From Mesorhizobium sp. SARCC-RB16n (GTDB lineage: Bacteria > Pseudomonadota > Alphaproteobacteria > Rhizobiales > Rhizobiaceae), in NCBI RefSeq assembly GCF_008520305.1, contig NZ_ML703265.1, forward strand, positions 1-63,222: a DNA stretch of 63,222 bases, written 5' to 3'. Under the pieces are notes generated by a model. It made no database searches. It was given only the letters and a program-made list of their open reading frames with translations, and was not told the origin of the DNA. This document shows positions 35,019 to 44,443 of the stretch, piece after piece. The position numbers were made by a program, and so were the translations under genes. Each line of letters opens with the position of its first letter. Positions within the stretch are counted from its first letter, which is position 1.

Positions 35019-35780
35019 TCACGCGGCGGCCGAGATATCCGTGCCCAGGATCGTCAGGTTGCGGCCCGCATGTTTGGCCTGGTAGAGACGCCGGTCCGCG
35101 GCGCGCATCAACTCCGATACGTTGACGTCCTCGCCGCAGACGGTGCCGCCGATGCTGACGGTCAACGGAATGGTCCGTTCATCGACCGGCCGGAAGCGGA
35201 TCAGCTCGACCTCGCGGCGGATCCGTTCGGCAACGCGCTTGGCCTCCTGTTCCGTGGCCCCGGTCAGAAACGCGCCGAACTCCTCGCCGCCGATGCGGCC
35301 GAGCACGTCGCCACTGCGCACGCCGCGCTCGATGGCGCTGGCGATCAACAGCAGCGCCTCGTCACCGGTCAGGTGACCGAAATTGTCATTGATCGTCTTG
35401 AAGTGGTCGGCGTCGATGATCAGCAGCGCGCCGCGGTCGGACTTGCGCCGGGAGCCGTCCAGCGCGGAGAAGAAGCTTTCCCGGTTGAGCATGCCGGTCA
35501 TGTCGTCGCGGCTCGCCTTTTCCGCCAGGCGGCGGTGCGCGGCGGCGAGTTGGGCGTGTGCACGGGCAAGTTCGCGGTGCGCGTTCTTCAGCCTGTCGCT
35601 CTGCCAGAAAGTGCTGGCGCAGCCCACCCATGCAAGCACCAGCGGACAGAGCGTCGAGGTCAACCAGATCGTCCGGTTGACCGGAAACCCCATCGCCGGA
35701 ACGATGATCAGCGTCAGCAAGAGAGAGGTGGCGACGGAGGCGAAAGCGATGGCGGCGGATTTCAGAATGATGCTGTTCAT
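35019..35780 (-). CDS. Membrane-bound diguanylate cyclase (GGDEF domain)
   Basis: The 253-residue protein has two N-terminal transmembrane helices (about residues 7-30 and 38-56), a short coiled-coil linker rich in Ala, Arg and His, and a GGDEF domain with an active-site variant GGEEF at residues 164-168, which is catalytically competent. The RxxD product-inhibition site (Arg155-Asp158) lies five residues before it. It should make cyclic di-GMP with feedback control. No sensory domain is present beyond the membrane helices. Confidence 0.92.
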   Translation of the reverse strand: MNSIILKSAAIAFASVATSLLLTLIIVPAMGFPVNRTIWLTSTLCPLVLAWVGCASTFWQSDRLKNAHRELARAHAQLAAAHRRLAEKASRDDMTGMLNRESFFSALDGSRRKSDRGALLIIDADHFKTINDNFGHLTGDEALLLIASAIERGVRSGDVLGRIGGEEFGAFLTGATEQEAKRVAERIRREVELIRFRPVDERTIPLTVSIGGTVCGEDVNVSELMRAADRRLYQAKHAGRNLTILGTDISAAA

Positions 35781-35940
35781 CGCGAGCTCCCACAGGACTG
35801 TCTCTGTGCCAGCAAGCCCTGAAGGCTACCTTTCCGGGATGCATAAAATTTGAATCGTGAGGCTATTTCTGCAACTTCAACGCGCAAAAGTTGTGGATAA
35901 AATCCCTTTCAGAATCCCTGTTTCATGCCATAAGGAGCGC

Positions 35941-36645
35941 ATGACCACGCTCCCCGATCCTGCCCGCTTCGCCCACGTCACCGACTGGGTGTTCGACCTC
36001 GACAACACGCTCTATCCGCACCACTCGAATCTGTTCTCGCAGATCGACGTCAAGATGACCGCCTATGTCGGGGAGCTGCTGGCGCTGCCGCGCGAGGAGG
36101 CGCGCAAGCTGCAGAAGGAGCTTTATCTCGAATACGGTACCACGCTGAATGGGTTGATGACGCGCCATGGCATCGATCCCGACGACTTCCTCGAGAAGGT
36201 CCATGACATCGACTATTCGTGGCTGGTGCCCGATCCTGTTCTCGGCACTGCCATCCGCCAGCTTCCCGGCCGCAAGTTCATCTTCACCAATGGCGACCGC
36301 AGGCACGCCGAGCGTACCGCACGCCAGCTCGGCATCCTCGACCATTTCGACGACATCTTCGATATCGTCGCCGCCGGCCTCAACCCCAAGCCGGCGCGCC
36401 AGACCTACGAGAAATTCGCCGAACTGCACGCCGTCACCGGCCACAATGCGGTGATGTTCGAGGATCTCGCCCGCAACCTGGCCGTGCCGAAGTCGCTGGG
36501 CATGACCACGGTTCTCGTGGTGCCGCGCAATTTCGAGCCGACCTTCTCGGAAATCTGGGAACGCGACCCGGCCAACGAGGATGACGTCGATTTCGTCACC
36601 GACGATCTCGCCACGTTCCTCACGACCATAGTCGTAAGGGAGTGA
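35941..36645 (+). CDS. HAD-superfamily pyrimidine 5'-nucleotidase-type hydrolase
   Basis: The 234-residue protein belongs to the Sdt1/YjjG-like pyrimidine 5'-nucleotidase group of HAD phosphatases. Motif I is DWVFDLDNTLYP (Asp nucleophile and Asp acid/base), motif II includes KFIFTNGDRRHAE, and motif III FEDLARNL. It dephosphorylates nucleotides or related small molecules. ATG 35941 is preceded by AAGGAG. In rhizobia this gene commonly lies between argB and dapD; here nearly 10 kb of other genes intervene from argB. Its stop codon merges with a tandem repeat. Confidence 0.9.
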   Translation: MTTLPDPARFAHVTDWVFDLDNTLYPHHSNLFSQIDVKMTAYVGELLALPREEARKLQKELYLEYGTTLNGLMTRHGIDPDDFLEKVHDIDYSWLVPDPVLGTAIRQLPGRKFIFTNGDRRHAERTARQLGILDHFDDIFDIVAAGLNPKPARQTYEKFAELHAVTGHNAVMFEDLARNLAVPKSLGMTTVLVVPRNFEPTFSEIWERDPANEDDVDFVTDDLATFLTTIVVRE

Positions 36646-36707
36646 GGAATTGAGGAATTGAGGAATTGAGGAATTGAGGAATTGAGGAATTGAGGAATTG
36701 AGGAATT
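36644..36707. repeat. Tandem 8-bp repeat, GAGGAATT x 8
   Basis: Eight perfect copies of GAGGAATT run from 36644 to 36707. The array begins inside the stop codon of the HAD gene and lies in the short gap between it and the convergent LOG-family gene. The following stretch (36738-36780) contains several partly complementary AATTC/CTTC/TCCTC words, so the transcript may fold back. The unit length is not a multiple of three, but the array lies outside coding sequence. Confidence 0.97.
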
Positions 36708-36776
36708 GGTCGGGACGCAAGGCTGTCCGTTATTTCGTCAATTCTTCATTTCCTCATTTCCCCGCTCCTCCAATTC

Positions 36777-37631
36777 CTATTCCCCTAGCTTGTAGAAGCG
36801 GCTGATGATGCCCCAGGCCTCGTCGGCTGTGTCGACGAAATCGATGATGTCCTGGTCGCCCGGGCTGATCGTGCCTTGCTCGGCAAGGAAGTCGAGGTCG
36901 ATCGCCCGTTTCCAGAAGGACTTGCCGAACAGGATCACCGGCACGCGCTCCATGCGCCCGGTCTGGATCAGCGTCAGCGTCTCGAAGAACTCGTCCATCG
37001 TGCCGAAGCCGCCGGGAAACACCGCCACGGCCTTGGCGCGCATGACGAAGTGCATCTTGCGGATGGCGAAATAGTGGAAGTTGAAACAGAGCTCCGGCGT
37101 AACATAGGGATTCGGCGCCTGCTCGTGCGGCAGCACGATGTTGAGCCCGATCGACGGCGCGCCGACATCGTCGGCGCCGCGGTTTCCCGCTTCCATCACG
37201 CCCGGCCCGCCACCGGTCACCACAACATATTCGCGATAATATGAAGTGGCCGACTGCTGCGAGCAGAGGCGGGCGAATTTGCGCGCCTCTTCGTAATATT
37301 TGCTGTTTTCCTCGAGGTTCTTCTTCTGCGTCTCGTTCTTGGCCGCCCAGGCCTCGCCGCCCGGTTCGGGCAGGCGCGCGCCGCCGAACAGGATCACCGT
37401 TGAACGGATGCCGCGCTCGGCCAGGATCATTTCCGGCTTCAGCAGTTCCAGTTGCAGCCTGACCGCGCGCAATTCGCGCCGCGTCATGAAGTCGGGATCG
37501 TTCCAGGCCAGGCGGTAGGTTTCGGCCCGCGTCTGCGGCGTGTCCGGCACGCTTTTCGACCGCTCCAGATCCTCGTCCGAATGCGGCAGCGGCGTCCATC
37601 CCGCCTTTTCCATGGGAGTCATCGAGTCCAC
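36777..37631 (-). CDS. LOG family protein (TIGR00730-type nucleotide 5'-monophosphate phosphoribohydrolase)
   Basis: The 284-residue protein carries the LOG-family signatures GGGPGVMEAGNRGA and PGGFGTMDEFFE. Older annotations call this group lysine decarboxylase-like; characterised members hydrolyse nucleotide monophosphates or release active cytokinins. The N-terminal 70 residues are longer than in minimal LOG proteins, as in the bacterial PpnN-like and rhizobial forms. It is convergent with the HAD gene and divergent from dapD. Confidence 0.88.
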   Translation of the reverse strand: MDSMTPMEKAGWTPLPHSDEDLERSKSVPDTPQTRAETYRLAWNDPDFMTRRELRAVRLQLELLKPEMILAERGIRSTVILFGGARLPEPGGEAWAAKNETQKKNLEENSKYYEEARKFARLCSQQSATSYYREYVVVTGGGPGVMEAGNRGADDVGAPSIGLNIVLPHEQAPNPYVTPELCFNFHYFAIRKMHFVMRAKAVAVFPGGFGTMDEFFETLTLIQTGRMERVPVILFGKSFWKRAIDLDFLAEQGTISPGDQDIIDFVDTADEAWGIISRFYKLGE

Positions 37632-37765
37632 CCGTCCATTCCTTTACTTTGCGTCGTCCCGTGACGCAGCCGCGATTGACCCCCATTGAGCCTTAACATA
37701 GGGTCCGCGCGACTTTTAAACAGGTTAAGGCGCAGCCCTTAACAGCTTGGTAATGGAGCAAATTC

Positions 37766-38620
37766 ATGTCGAAGCCCGATCTGGCGAGCCTCGAAAAGAC
37801 CATCGACAAGGCCTTCGACGAACGCGACGCCATTTCGACCGCCACCCGCGGCGAGGTGCGCGACGCCATCCAGTCGGCGCTCGACCTGCTCGACCGCGGC
37901 ACCGCCCGCGTCGCCGAGCGGCAGGCCGACGGCAAGTGGCATGTCAATCAGTGGCTGAAGAAGGCGGTGCTGCTCTCCTTCCGGCTCAATCCGATGGAGA
38001 TCATCAAGGGCGGCCCCGGTGAGGCCGTGTGGTGGGACAAGGTGGCGTCGAAGTTCGACGGCTGGAGCGCCGTCGATTTCGAGAAGGCAGGCTTCCGCGC
38101 CGTGCCGTCGTCGATCGTGCGCCGCTCGGCCTATGTCGCACCCGGCGCCGTCTTGATGCCGTCCTTCGTCAATGTCGGCGCCTATGTCGATAGCGGCACC
38201 ATGGTCGATACCTGGGCTTCTGTCGGCTCCTGCGCCCAGATCGGCAAGAATGTCCACCTTTCGGGCGGCGTCGGTATCGGCGGCGTGCTGGAGCCGATGC
38301 AGGCCGGTCCCACCATCATCGAGGACAATTGCTTCATCGGCGCGCGTTCCGAAGTGGTCGAGGGCTGCATAGTGCGCGAAGGCTCGGTGCTCGGCATGGG
38401 CGTCTTCATCGGCCAGTCGACCAAGATCGTCGACCGCGCCACCGGCGAGATCTTCTATGGCGAGGTGCCGCCGAATTCCGTCGTCGTCGCCGGATCGCTG
38501 CCGGGCAAGCCTTTTCCAAACAACGAACCAGGCCCGGGCCTCTATTGCGCCGTCATCGTCAAGCGGGTCGATGCCAAGACCCGGTCCAAGACCTCGATCA
38601 ACGAATTGCTGCGCGATTGA
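37766..38620 (+). CDS. dapD: 2,3,4,5-tetrahydropyridine-2,6-dicarboxylate N-succinyltransferase
   Basis: The 284-residue enzyme uses succinyl-CoA to acylate tetrahydrodipicolinate in the succinylase branch of lysine/meso-diaminopimelate synthesis. The left-handed beta-helix is visible ([39 protein letters not shown]), with [17 protein letters not shown] lies 8 nt before the ATG. Works with dapE 2.7 kb downstream. Confidence 0.97.
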   Translation: MSKPDLASLEKTIDKAFDERDAISTATRGEVRDAIQSALDLLDRGTARVAERQADGKWHVNQWLKKAVLLSFRLNPMEIIKGGPGEAVWWDKVASKFDGWSAVDFEKAGFRAVPSSIVRRSAYVAPGAVLMPSFVNVGAYVDSGTMVDTWASVGSCAQIGKNVHLSGGVGIGGVLEPMQAGPTIIEDNCFIGARSEVVEGCIVREGSVLGMGVFIGQSTKIVDRATGEIFYGEVPPNSVVVAGSLPGKPFPNNEPGPGLYCAVIVKRVDAKTRSKTSINELLRD

Positions 38621-38692
38621 TCTTTCAGCCGGGCAGGCGCACCTTCCGCCGGCGCGACGATCGGTCGCGCTGGTTCAACATGGAGGGGTGAC

Positions 38693-39055
38693 ATGGACTG
38701 GAAGTATCTGCTCACGAGTTTCGACGGCCGCATCAACCGCGCCAAGTTCTGGGCCGGTATCGGCATATTCATCGTGATCGCCATCGTAGCCTTCATTCTC
38801 GATGCGATCCTCGGCACACGTTTCACCACCGCCGGCGGCGCCCAGGTCGGCGTCATCGGCATCCTCGTCGCGATCGGGTCGATTTATTTCGCGATTGCCC
38901 TCTATGCCAAACGCTGGCACGACCGGAACAAGTCGGGCTGGTGGACACTGATCGGCTTCGTACCCGTTATCGGCGGCATCTGGCTGCTGGTCGAACTCGG
39001 CATTCTCGAAGGCACCAGGGGTGCCAATCAATATGGATCGGACCCGCTTGCCTGA
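38693..39055 (+). CDS. DUF805 family membrane protein, first of a tandem pair
   Basis: The 120-residue protein has the DUF805 pattern: an aromatic-rich N-terminus (WKYLLTSFDGRINRAKFW), three to four transmembrane helices, and the KRWHDRNKSGWW loop. GGAGGGG precedes the ATG. Function unknown. It overlaps the next DUF805 gene by about 23 bp. Confidence 0.88.
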   Translation: MDWKYLLTSFDGRINRAKFWAGIGIFIVIAIVAFILDAILGTRFTTAGGAQVGVIGILVAIGSIYFAIALYAKRWHDRNKSGWWTLIGFVPVIGGIWLLVELGILEGTRGANQYGSDPLA

Positions 39056-39425
39056 AAGATCGGATCTCACCTGGCTTTTCTTCAAGACATCGGGCCGCGT
39101 CAGCCGCGCGGCCTATTTTCTCGGCGGATTGCTCGTCGCCATCATCCAGGCGTTCCCGCTCTACCGCTTCACGCTCGTGCCGGAGGGCTCGGCCGAGAGC
39201 AATATGTGGTCGTTCATCTTCTTCATCGCCTTCATCGCTTCGCTGTGGTCGAACATCGCGCTGGCGGTGAAGCGGCTGCACGACCTCGACAAGCCGGGCA
39301 TTACCGCGCTGATCCTGTTCGTGCCGATCGTCTCGATCGTCGCCTTCCTTGTGTTGTGCCTGTTTCCAGGGCAGCCTGGACCCAACCGCTACGGCCAGCG
39401 CACCAACGAGCCGGCTCAACCCTGA
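39033..39425 (+). CDS. DUF805 family membrane protein, second of a tandem pair
   Basis: The 130-residue protein repeats the DUF805 layout (DLTWLFFKTSGRVSRAAYF; VKRLHDLDKPG loop; FPGQPGPNRYG near the end). ATG 39033 is chosen; GTG 39021 would lengthen the overlap with the first gene. Sequence identity to the first copy is limited to the family motifs, so the duplication is old or the genes were recruited separately. Function unknown. Confidence 0.85.
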   Translation: MDRTRLPERSDLTWLFFKTSGRVSRAAYFLGGLLVAIIQAFPLYRFTLVPEGSAESNMWSFIFFIAFIASLWSNIALAVKRLHDLDKPGITALILFVPIVSIVAFLVLCLFPGQPGPNRYGQRTNEPAQP

Positions 39426-39457
39426 GGCCCGATTCATGAGGGGTCGGATATCTCGCC

Positions 39458-40237
39458 ATGCGCTACCGCACGCTTGATCCGAAACTGATCGTCGAGACCG
39501 CCGAGCGGCTGGAAGGCCGAATCGCCGACCGCTTCCCCGAAGCGGGCTTGCGCGGCGTGGCGGCCGAACTGGTCTCGCTGTCGCGCGACCTGGCCAAGGC
39601 GGCAAAGGCACTCGAGGAACCGATCTGGTGGCTGCGCGGCCTCATCGTCGCGGTCTTCATCGCCGGCGTGCTGATCTTCGTGTTTGTCGGCACCATCCTG
39701 CCGCTCGACCGCATTTCCGGAACCGACGATGCTGTGCAATCGGTGCAAGGGATCGAGGCCTCGATCAACACCGTCATCCTCGCCGTGCTTGGCTTTCTGG
39801 CCCTGATTCGCACCGAGGAGCGCATCAAGCGCAAGAAGGTCTTTCGCCAGTTGCATGGACTGCGCTCGCTGATCCACGTTATCGACATGCACCAGTTGAC
39901 CAAGGATCCGGCCACGCTTTCAGCCAGTTTCAAGCCGACCGCTCACTCCCCGACCCGCCGCCTCACCACAGCCGCCGATCTGGCGCGTTATCTCGACTAT
40001 TGCTCGGAGATGCTGTCGATCACCGGCAAGGTCGCCGCCCTGTTCGCCCAGTCGGTCAATGATGATGTCGTCATCGACGGCGTCAACGACATCGAGAACC
40101 TGAGTTCGAACCTGTCGCGCAAGATCTGGCAGAAGATCACGCTGATCGACGGCCGGCCGGCGGCGCTAGAACCTTCTCCGGCGCCAAGCCCGGCGAGCCA
40201 AGCCGCTCGGCTTCCGCCGCGCGCACCAAGGCGCTAA
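39458..40237 (+). CDS. Conserved hypothetical membrane protein
   Basis: The 259-residue protein has two adjacent transmembrane helices (about residues 61-84 and 104-118) flanked by soluble helical regions; no domain is recognised. The C-terminal 34 codons lie over the 3' end of the convergent ketopantoate reductase gene (40137-40237), where the protein becomes Pro/Ala/Ser-rich and low in complexity, suggesting a stop codon was lost and the frame ran on. It may share a transcript with the DUF805 pair. Confidence 0.75.
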   Translation: MRYRTLDPKLIVETAERLEGRIADRFPEAGLRGVAAELVSLSRDLAKAAKALEEPIWWLRGLIVAVFIAGVLIFVFVGTILPLDRISGTDDAVQSVQGIEASINTVILAVLGFLALIRTEERIKRKKVFRQLHGLRSLIHVIDMHQLTKDPATLSASFKPTAHSPTRRLTTAADLARYLDYCSEMLSITGKVAALFAQSVNDDVVIDGVNDIENLSSNLSRKIWQKITLIDGRPAALEPSPAPSPASQAARLPPRAPRR

Positions 40238-41174
40238 TCCGCTGGACCGTCGGCGCCGACGTGCCGGCTTTTTCAGCGAGCCGCAAAACGGCACCCTGCA
40301 GGTCGTTGATCTCGGTCGGCCGGCCGCGCCGCAGATCGTCCCACATCGACGAACGCGCCTCGGGGTCGATCGCCAGCATGCGCCGCGCCAGGAGCTTGAA
40401 CAGCCAGTCGGGCAGCTTGAGTACCTTCGGCAGCAGCGCCGGCCGCAAGCCGGCGATGCGCGCCGGCTCGATGCCGGAAGCCTTCATCGCCCGCAGCGCC
40501 TCGTCGATCTGGCTGGCTAGGATCAGCCGCCAGCGCCTGTCGGCAAGTTCGGTTGCCAGCGGCAGGCCTGACAGCGCCACCAGCGCGTTGTTCAGGTTCA
40601 TCAGAAGCTTGCCCCACAGCACGGCCTTCATGTCGCCATGCGTTTCGACAGCGAGACCTTCGACGTCGAGAAGGCCGGCAAGGCCGGCATCTTCGACCAT
40701 TACCTTGCCGTCGCTGGCGCGGTGGACGCGCAGCGGCAGCTCTCCATCGGCTGATTGCACGACATTGAACGGCACCATGCCGGCCAGCACCGTTTGCTGG
40801 CCAAGTGCCGCGCGCAGCCTGTCGGCATTGTCGACGCCGTTCTGCAGGCTCACCACCACGGCATCGGGACGGGCATAGGCCTTGATGAGGGCTGCCATAT
40901 CCTGCGTCGCGCCGCTCTTGACGGTAACCAGGATCACATCGGCCTCCGGCAAGGCGGCGGCCGGATCGGTGGTGACGGCAAGCGCTTCGGGCTTGATTAG
41001 GCTATCGCGGCCCTCGAGGTCGCTGACGCGCAATCCGCCCTGCCGCAGCGCTGCCTCGATGCGCGGCCGGGCGAGCAGGACAGCCTGCCGGCCGGCGAGT
41101 GCCAGGCAGCCGCCGGCATAACAGCCAATGCTGCCGGCGCCGGCAATGACGATCCTCTTTTCCCCGTTTGGCAT
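40137..41174 (-). CDS. 2-dehydropantoate 2-reductase family protein
   Basis: The 345-residue protein has the N-terminal NADPH Rossmann motif ([21 protein letters not shown]) and the C-terminal ketopantoate reductase domain (catalytic Lys region [40 protein letters not shown]). It probably reduces ketopantoate to pantoate in coenzyme A synthesis, though paralogues with other substrates are common in rhizobia. ATG 41174 with GGAG upstream gives normal length; a far longer in-frame start at 41453 reads across the dapE leader and is rejected. Confidence 0.88.
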   Translation of the reverse strand: MPNGEKRIVIAGAGSIGCYAGGCLALAGRQAVLLARPRIEAALRQGGLRVSDLEGRDSLIKPEALAVTTDPAAALPEADVILVTVKSGATQDMAALIKAYARPDAVVVSLQNGVDNADRLRAALGQQTVLAGMVPFNVVQSADGELPLRVHRASDGKVMVEDAGLAGLLDVEGLAVETHGDMKAVLWGKLLMNLNNALVALSGLPLATELADRRWRLILASQIDEALRAMKASGIEPARIAGLRPALLPKVLKLPDWLFKLLARRMLAIDPEARSSMWDDLRRGRPTEINDLQGAVLRLAEKAGTSAPTVQRISALVRAAEAERLGSPGLAPEKVLAPPAGRRSA

Positions 41175-41298
41175 CTCTTGCTCCGCACCAGTCCAACTAT
41201 ACGACATGAAAACCATAATGTCGGCGGTATCGCCGGCCATTGCATTGGCCCTATGTCTGGCCGTGACAGGCCTTTCGCTTTCGACTATCGCTTTTGCC

Positions 41299-42492
41299 AT
41301 GACGCTGCCGACCGATCCCGCCACAAATCTCGCCTCTCTCATCCGCTGTGCCTCGGTGACACCAGCCGAAGGCGGCGCGTTGAGCGCGCTGGAGGCGATG
41401 CTGAAACCGCTCGGCTTCCTGGTCGATCGGCCGGTGTTTTCCGAGGACGGCACGCCAGATATCGAGAACCTCTATGCACGACGCTCCGGCAACGGCCCGC
41501 ATCTGATGTTCGCGGGCCATACCGACGTGGTGCCTGTCGGCGACGAAGCCGCCTGGACGCATCCGCCTTTCGCCGCCGAGATCGCCAATGGCGAGATGTA
41601 TGGCCGCGGCGCCGTCGACATGAAAGGCGGCATTGCCTGCTTCGTCGCCGCGGTGGCGCGCCATGTCGAGGCAAATGGCGGCCCGAAAGGCTCGGTCTCG
41701 CTGCTGATCACCGGCGACGAGGAAGGGCCGGCCATCAACGGCACGGTCAAGCTGCTCGAATGGGCCGCGTCCAAAGGCGAGAAATGGGACGCGTCGATCG
41801 TCGGCGAGCCGACCAATCCGGACACGCTCGGCGACATGATCAAGATCGGGCGGCGCGGCTCGATGTCGGGCAGTATCACCATCAATGGCCGCCAGGGGCA
41901 TGCCGCCTATCCGCAGCTCGCCGACAATCCGGTCCGCGGCCTGATGAGCCTGGTGGACGCCCTGCTGCATCCTGTCTTCGACAAGGGCACCAAGGATTTC
42001 CAACCGACCAACCTGGAGGTGACCTCCATCGATGTCGGCAACCCAGCCACCAATGTCATCCCCGCCAAGGCGATCGCGACCTTCAACATCCGCTTCAACG
42101 ATACCTGGACGGCCGAGACGGTCCAGGCGGAAATCCACAACCGTCTGGATCAGGCGGCGGGGCGCAAGAAATACCGGCCAGGCAAGAAGACGCCAGTCGA
42201 CTATGACCTCGTCTGGCGCGACCGGCCGAGCCATGTCTTCCTGACCCGCGACGACAGGCTGATCGAGACGCTGAGCGGCTCGGTCAAGGCGGTGGTCGGC
42301 AAAAAACCGGCGCTGTCCACCTCCGGCGGCACATCGGACGCGCGCTTCATCAAGGATTACTGCCCGGTGGTCGAATTCGGCCTGGTCGGCAAGACCATGC
42401 ACATGGTCGACGAGCGCGTCGCCATCGCCGATCTGGAAACGCTGACGCGGATCTACCAGCGCTTCATCGACGACTGGTTCGGACAGGGCTGA
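41299..42492 (+). CDS. dapE: Succinyl-diaminopimelate desuccinylase
   Basis: The 397-residue zinc hydrolase releases succinate from N-succinyl-L,L-diaminopimelate, the step before diaminopimelate epimerase. The M20 metallopeptidase motifs are present ([44 protein letters not shown]). ATG 41299 gives [20 protein letters not shown] and family-typical length. An in-frame ATG at 41206 would add 31 residues that look like a signal peptide; this is doubted because DapE is cytoplasmic and codon use there is atypical. Confidence 0.95.
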   Translation: MTLPTDPATNLASLIRCASVTPAEGGALSALEAMLKPLGFLVDRPVFSEDGTPDIENLYARRSGNGPHLMFAGHTDVVPVGDEAAWTHPPFAAEIANGEMYGRGAVDMKGGIACFVAAVARHVEANGGPKGSVSLLITGDEEGPAINGTVKLLEWAASKGEKWDASIVGEPTNPDTLGDMIKIGRRGSMSGSITINGRQGHAAYPQLADNPVRGLMSLVDALLHPVFDKGTKDFQPTNLEVTSIDVGNPATNVIPAKAIATFNIRFNDTWTAETVQAEIHNRLDQAAGRKKYRPGKKTPVDYDLVWRDRPSHVFLTRDDRLIETLSGSVKAVVGKKPALSTSGGTSDARFIKDYCPVVEFGLVGKTMHMVDERVAIADLETLTRIYQRFIDDWFGQG

Positions 42493-42497
42493 CCAGC

Positions 42498-43130
42498 ATG
42501 CTTTCGGCGGACGAAACCCAAGCTTCGCTGACCGGCGCCTGGCGGCTGATGCTCGGCAAAGTCGACGGACTGCGCCTGCTCGACCTGTCGGCCGACGGCT
42601 TCTGGAATTCGTTCTTCGCCATCATCGTCGCGGCTCCGGCGCTGATCGTCGGCTGGGTCGGCATCGCCAACGAGATCGGCGATCCCGATGCCTTCGCCGG
42701 CCGCTTCAGCATGCTGGTGCGGCTGGCGACGGTCGATATCGGCTCGTGGGTGCTGCCGCTGGTCGCGCTCGCTTTGGTGGCGCCGCGCGCCGGCATTGGC
42801 GGGCGTTTCGTCCACTATGTCGTCGCCAGCAACTGGGCCTCGGCGATCACCGCCTGGCTGATGCTGCCTTCGGCGCTGATCAGGCTTTTCCTGTCGTCGA
42901 CAAGCCAAGTCTCGAGCCTTGTCTCGCTACTGCTGTTCTCCCTGTCGATGGTGCTGACCTGGCGGATGACCAACGCCACGATCGGCAGGGGCGCGGCGGT
43001 CGGCACCGCGGTTTTCGTCGGTATGTTCATCGCTTCGCTGCTGGTGCTGTTCGGGCTGCAGATGCTGCTGGGCATCACCGTGCCGGACAATATCGGGGCT
43101 CAGAGCCTTTCCGGACTCTATTCCGGGTAG
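42498..43130 (+). CDS. Conserved hypothetical membrane protein
   Basis: The 210-residue protein has about five hydrophobic segments (near residues 34-54, 75-95, 110-130, 136-155 and 175-195). No catalytic motif is seen and I do not recognise a named family, though size and topology recall Yip1-like proteins. It starts 5 bp after dapE and is probably co-transcribed. The short gap to the convergent truA gene contains three degenerate TAT(T)CCGGG repeats. Confidence 0.75.
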   Translation: MLSADETQASLTGAWRLMLGKVDGLRLLDLSADGFWNSFFAIIVAAPALIVGWVGIANEIGDPDAFAGRFSMLVRLATVDIGSWVLPLVALALVAPRAGIGGRFVHYVVASNWASAITAWLMLPSALIRLFLSSTSQVSSLVSLLLFSLSMVLTWRMTNATIGRGAAVGTAVFVGMFIASLLVLFGLQMLLGITVPDNIGAQSLSGLYSG

Positions 43131-43163
43131 ACCCGGGCTCTTATCCGGGATGGAACCGGAGTT

Positions 43164-43913
43164 CTATCCGGGATAATCGACGCCGATTAGAAAAAGCCCA
43201 TCGGGCGGCGCCACCTGGCCGCAGGCGGCGCGGTCTCGCGCCTCGAGCGCGGTCTTGAGGTCGCCTGATGTCCAGCCGCCTTCGCCGACCCGCTTGAGCG
43301 AGCCGACCATGGAGCGCACCTGGTTGTGCAGGAAGGACCGCGCCGAGGCTCTCACTTCGATGACGTCGCCTGTTCGGCTGACATCGAGCCGCTCCAATGT
43401 CCTGACCGGGCTGTTGGCCTGGCACTGGGTTGAGCGGAAAGTGGTGAAGTCGTGCCGGCCGAGCAGGAGCTTCGCCGCCTCGTGCATGGCGGCGGCATCG
43501 AGCCGCTTCGGCACCCACCACACCTTGCCCTTCTCCAGCGCCGACGGCGCCCGCCGATTGAGGATGCGGTAGAGATAATGCCGGCCAGTGGCCGAGAAAC
43601 GGGCATCGAAATCGTCCGGAACGATCGTGGCCTTCAGGATGACGATGCGCGCGCCGGCCGCCTGCAGATGGGCATTGATGGCATCGCGCACCTTGTCGTC
43701 GGGCCACGCCTTGGCAAGGTCGACATGCGCCACCTGCGCGATGGCGTGCACGCCGGCATCGGTGCGACCGGCAGCGCGCAAGCGGACATTCTCGCCGCAG
43801 AATTTCTCGATCGCCTGCTCGATCGCCTGCTGCACCGAAGGCTGGTCGGCCTGGTGCTGCCAGCCGGCAAAGAGGCTGCCGTCATATTCGATATCGAGGC
43901 GAAAACGCGGCAT
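43164..43913 (-). CDS. truA: tRNA pseudouridine(38-40) synthase
   Basis: The 249-residue enzyme isomerises uridines 38-40 of the anticodon arm to pseudouridine. The catalytic Asp52 lies in the conserved [11 protein letters not shown] motif; [11 protein letters not shown] and [11 protein letters not shown] are also family marks. It is the last gene of a def-fmt-GNAT-truA run on the minus strand, with 23 bp to the upstream gene. Confidence 0.96.
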   Translation of the reverse strand: MPRFRLDIEYDGSLFAGWQHQADQPSVQQAIEQAIEKFCGENVRLRAAGRTDAGVHAIAQVAHVDLAKAWPDDKVRDAINAHLQAAGARIVILKATIVPDDFDARFSATGRHYLYRILNRRAPSALEKGKVWWVPKRLDAAAMHEAAKLLLGRHDFTTFRSTQCQANSPVRTLERLDVSRTGDVIEVRASARSFLHNQVRSMVGSLKRVGEGGWTSGDLKTALEARDRAACGQVAPPDGLFLIGVDYPG

Positions 43914-43936
43914 GCCGGTCGGTTATACGCTCTCGC

Positions 43937-44443
43937 CTAGGCGGCGAGAGCGGTAAAGGCGGAGGCGTAGACCAGCCTGCCGGCTTCGGGTGCGTCGCCC
44001 CAGGCCAGCGCCTGAAGCGCCTCGCCTTGGTATTCGCTTTCGAACTTTTCAGCGCGGGCGTGGCTATAGCCGAAACGGCCGTAATAGGCCGGATCGCCCA
44101 GCACAACGGCCAGCGTCTCGCCGGCGTCCTTGAGCCGGATATGGGCCTCGCGGATCAGCGCGCCGCCGATGCCGGAGCCGTGAAAAGACGGCTCCACCGC
44201 CAGCGGGGCTAGCGCCACGGCGGCAAAACTCTTGCCGCCGTTCTGCACGAACAGCCGCGAAAACAGGATGTGGCCAACGGCCTGGCCGTCCTCTTCCGCC
44301 ACCAGTTCGACGACGGCGTCACCGCCGGTCACCAACGCGTCGACCAGCCCGGCCTCCGCCTGCTGGCCGAAAGCGTGTTCCTCGACGAGGCGAATGGCCT
44401 CGCGGTCCCGCGGCGTCGCCGCGCGTATCGACATCATGCTCAT
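43937..44443 (-). CDS. GNAT family N-acetyltransferase
   Basis: The 168-residue protein has the GNAT fold: an N-terminal strand starting [20 protein letters not shown], the acetyl-CoA pyrophosphate-binding loop near [19 protein letters not shown], and [11 protein letters not shown] in the C-terminal half. The acceptor is unknown. Its ATG overlaps the fmt stop codon (ATGA, 44440-44443), so it is co-translated with the formyl-methionine genes; several in-frame ATGs (44443, 44437, 44434) are possible starts. Confidence 0.9.
   Translation of the reverse strand: MSMMSIRAATPRDREAIRLVEEHAFGQQAEAGLVDALVTGGDAVVELVAEEDGQAVGHILFSRLFVQNGGKSFAAVALAPLAVEPSFHGSGIGGALIREAHIRLKDAGETLAVVLGDPAYYGRFGYSHARAEKFESEYQGEALQALAWGDAPEAGRLVYASAFTALAA

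Noticed and set aside
41175-41453. A long N-terminal extension of the ketopantoate reductase frame
   Set aside because: It overlaps the dapE 5' region on the other strand and precedes a well-formed Rossmann N-terminus with a proper ribosome-binding site at 41174.
43118-43175. Three TAT(T)CCGGG words between the membrane protein gene and truA
   Set aside because: They are short and degenerate, and could be part of a weak convergent terminator or chance. There is no clear stem or unit structure.
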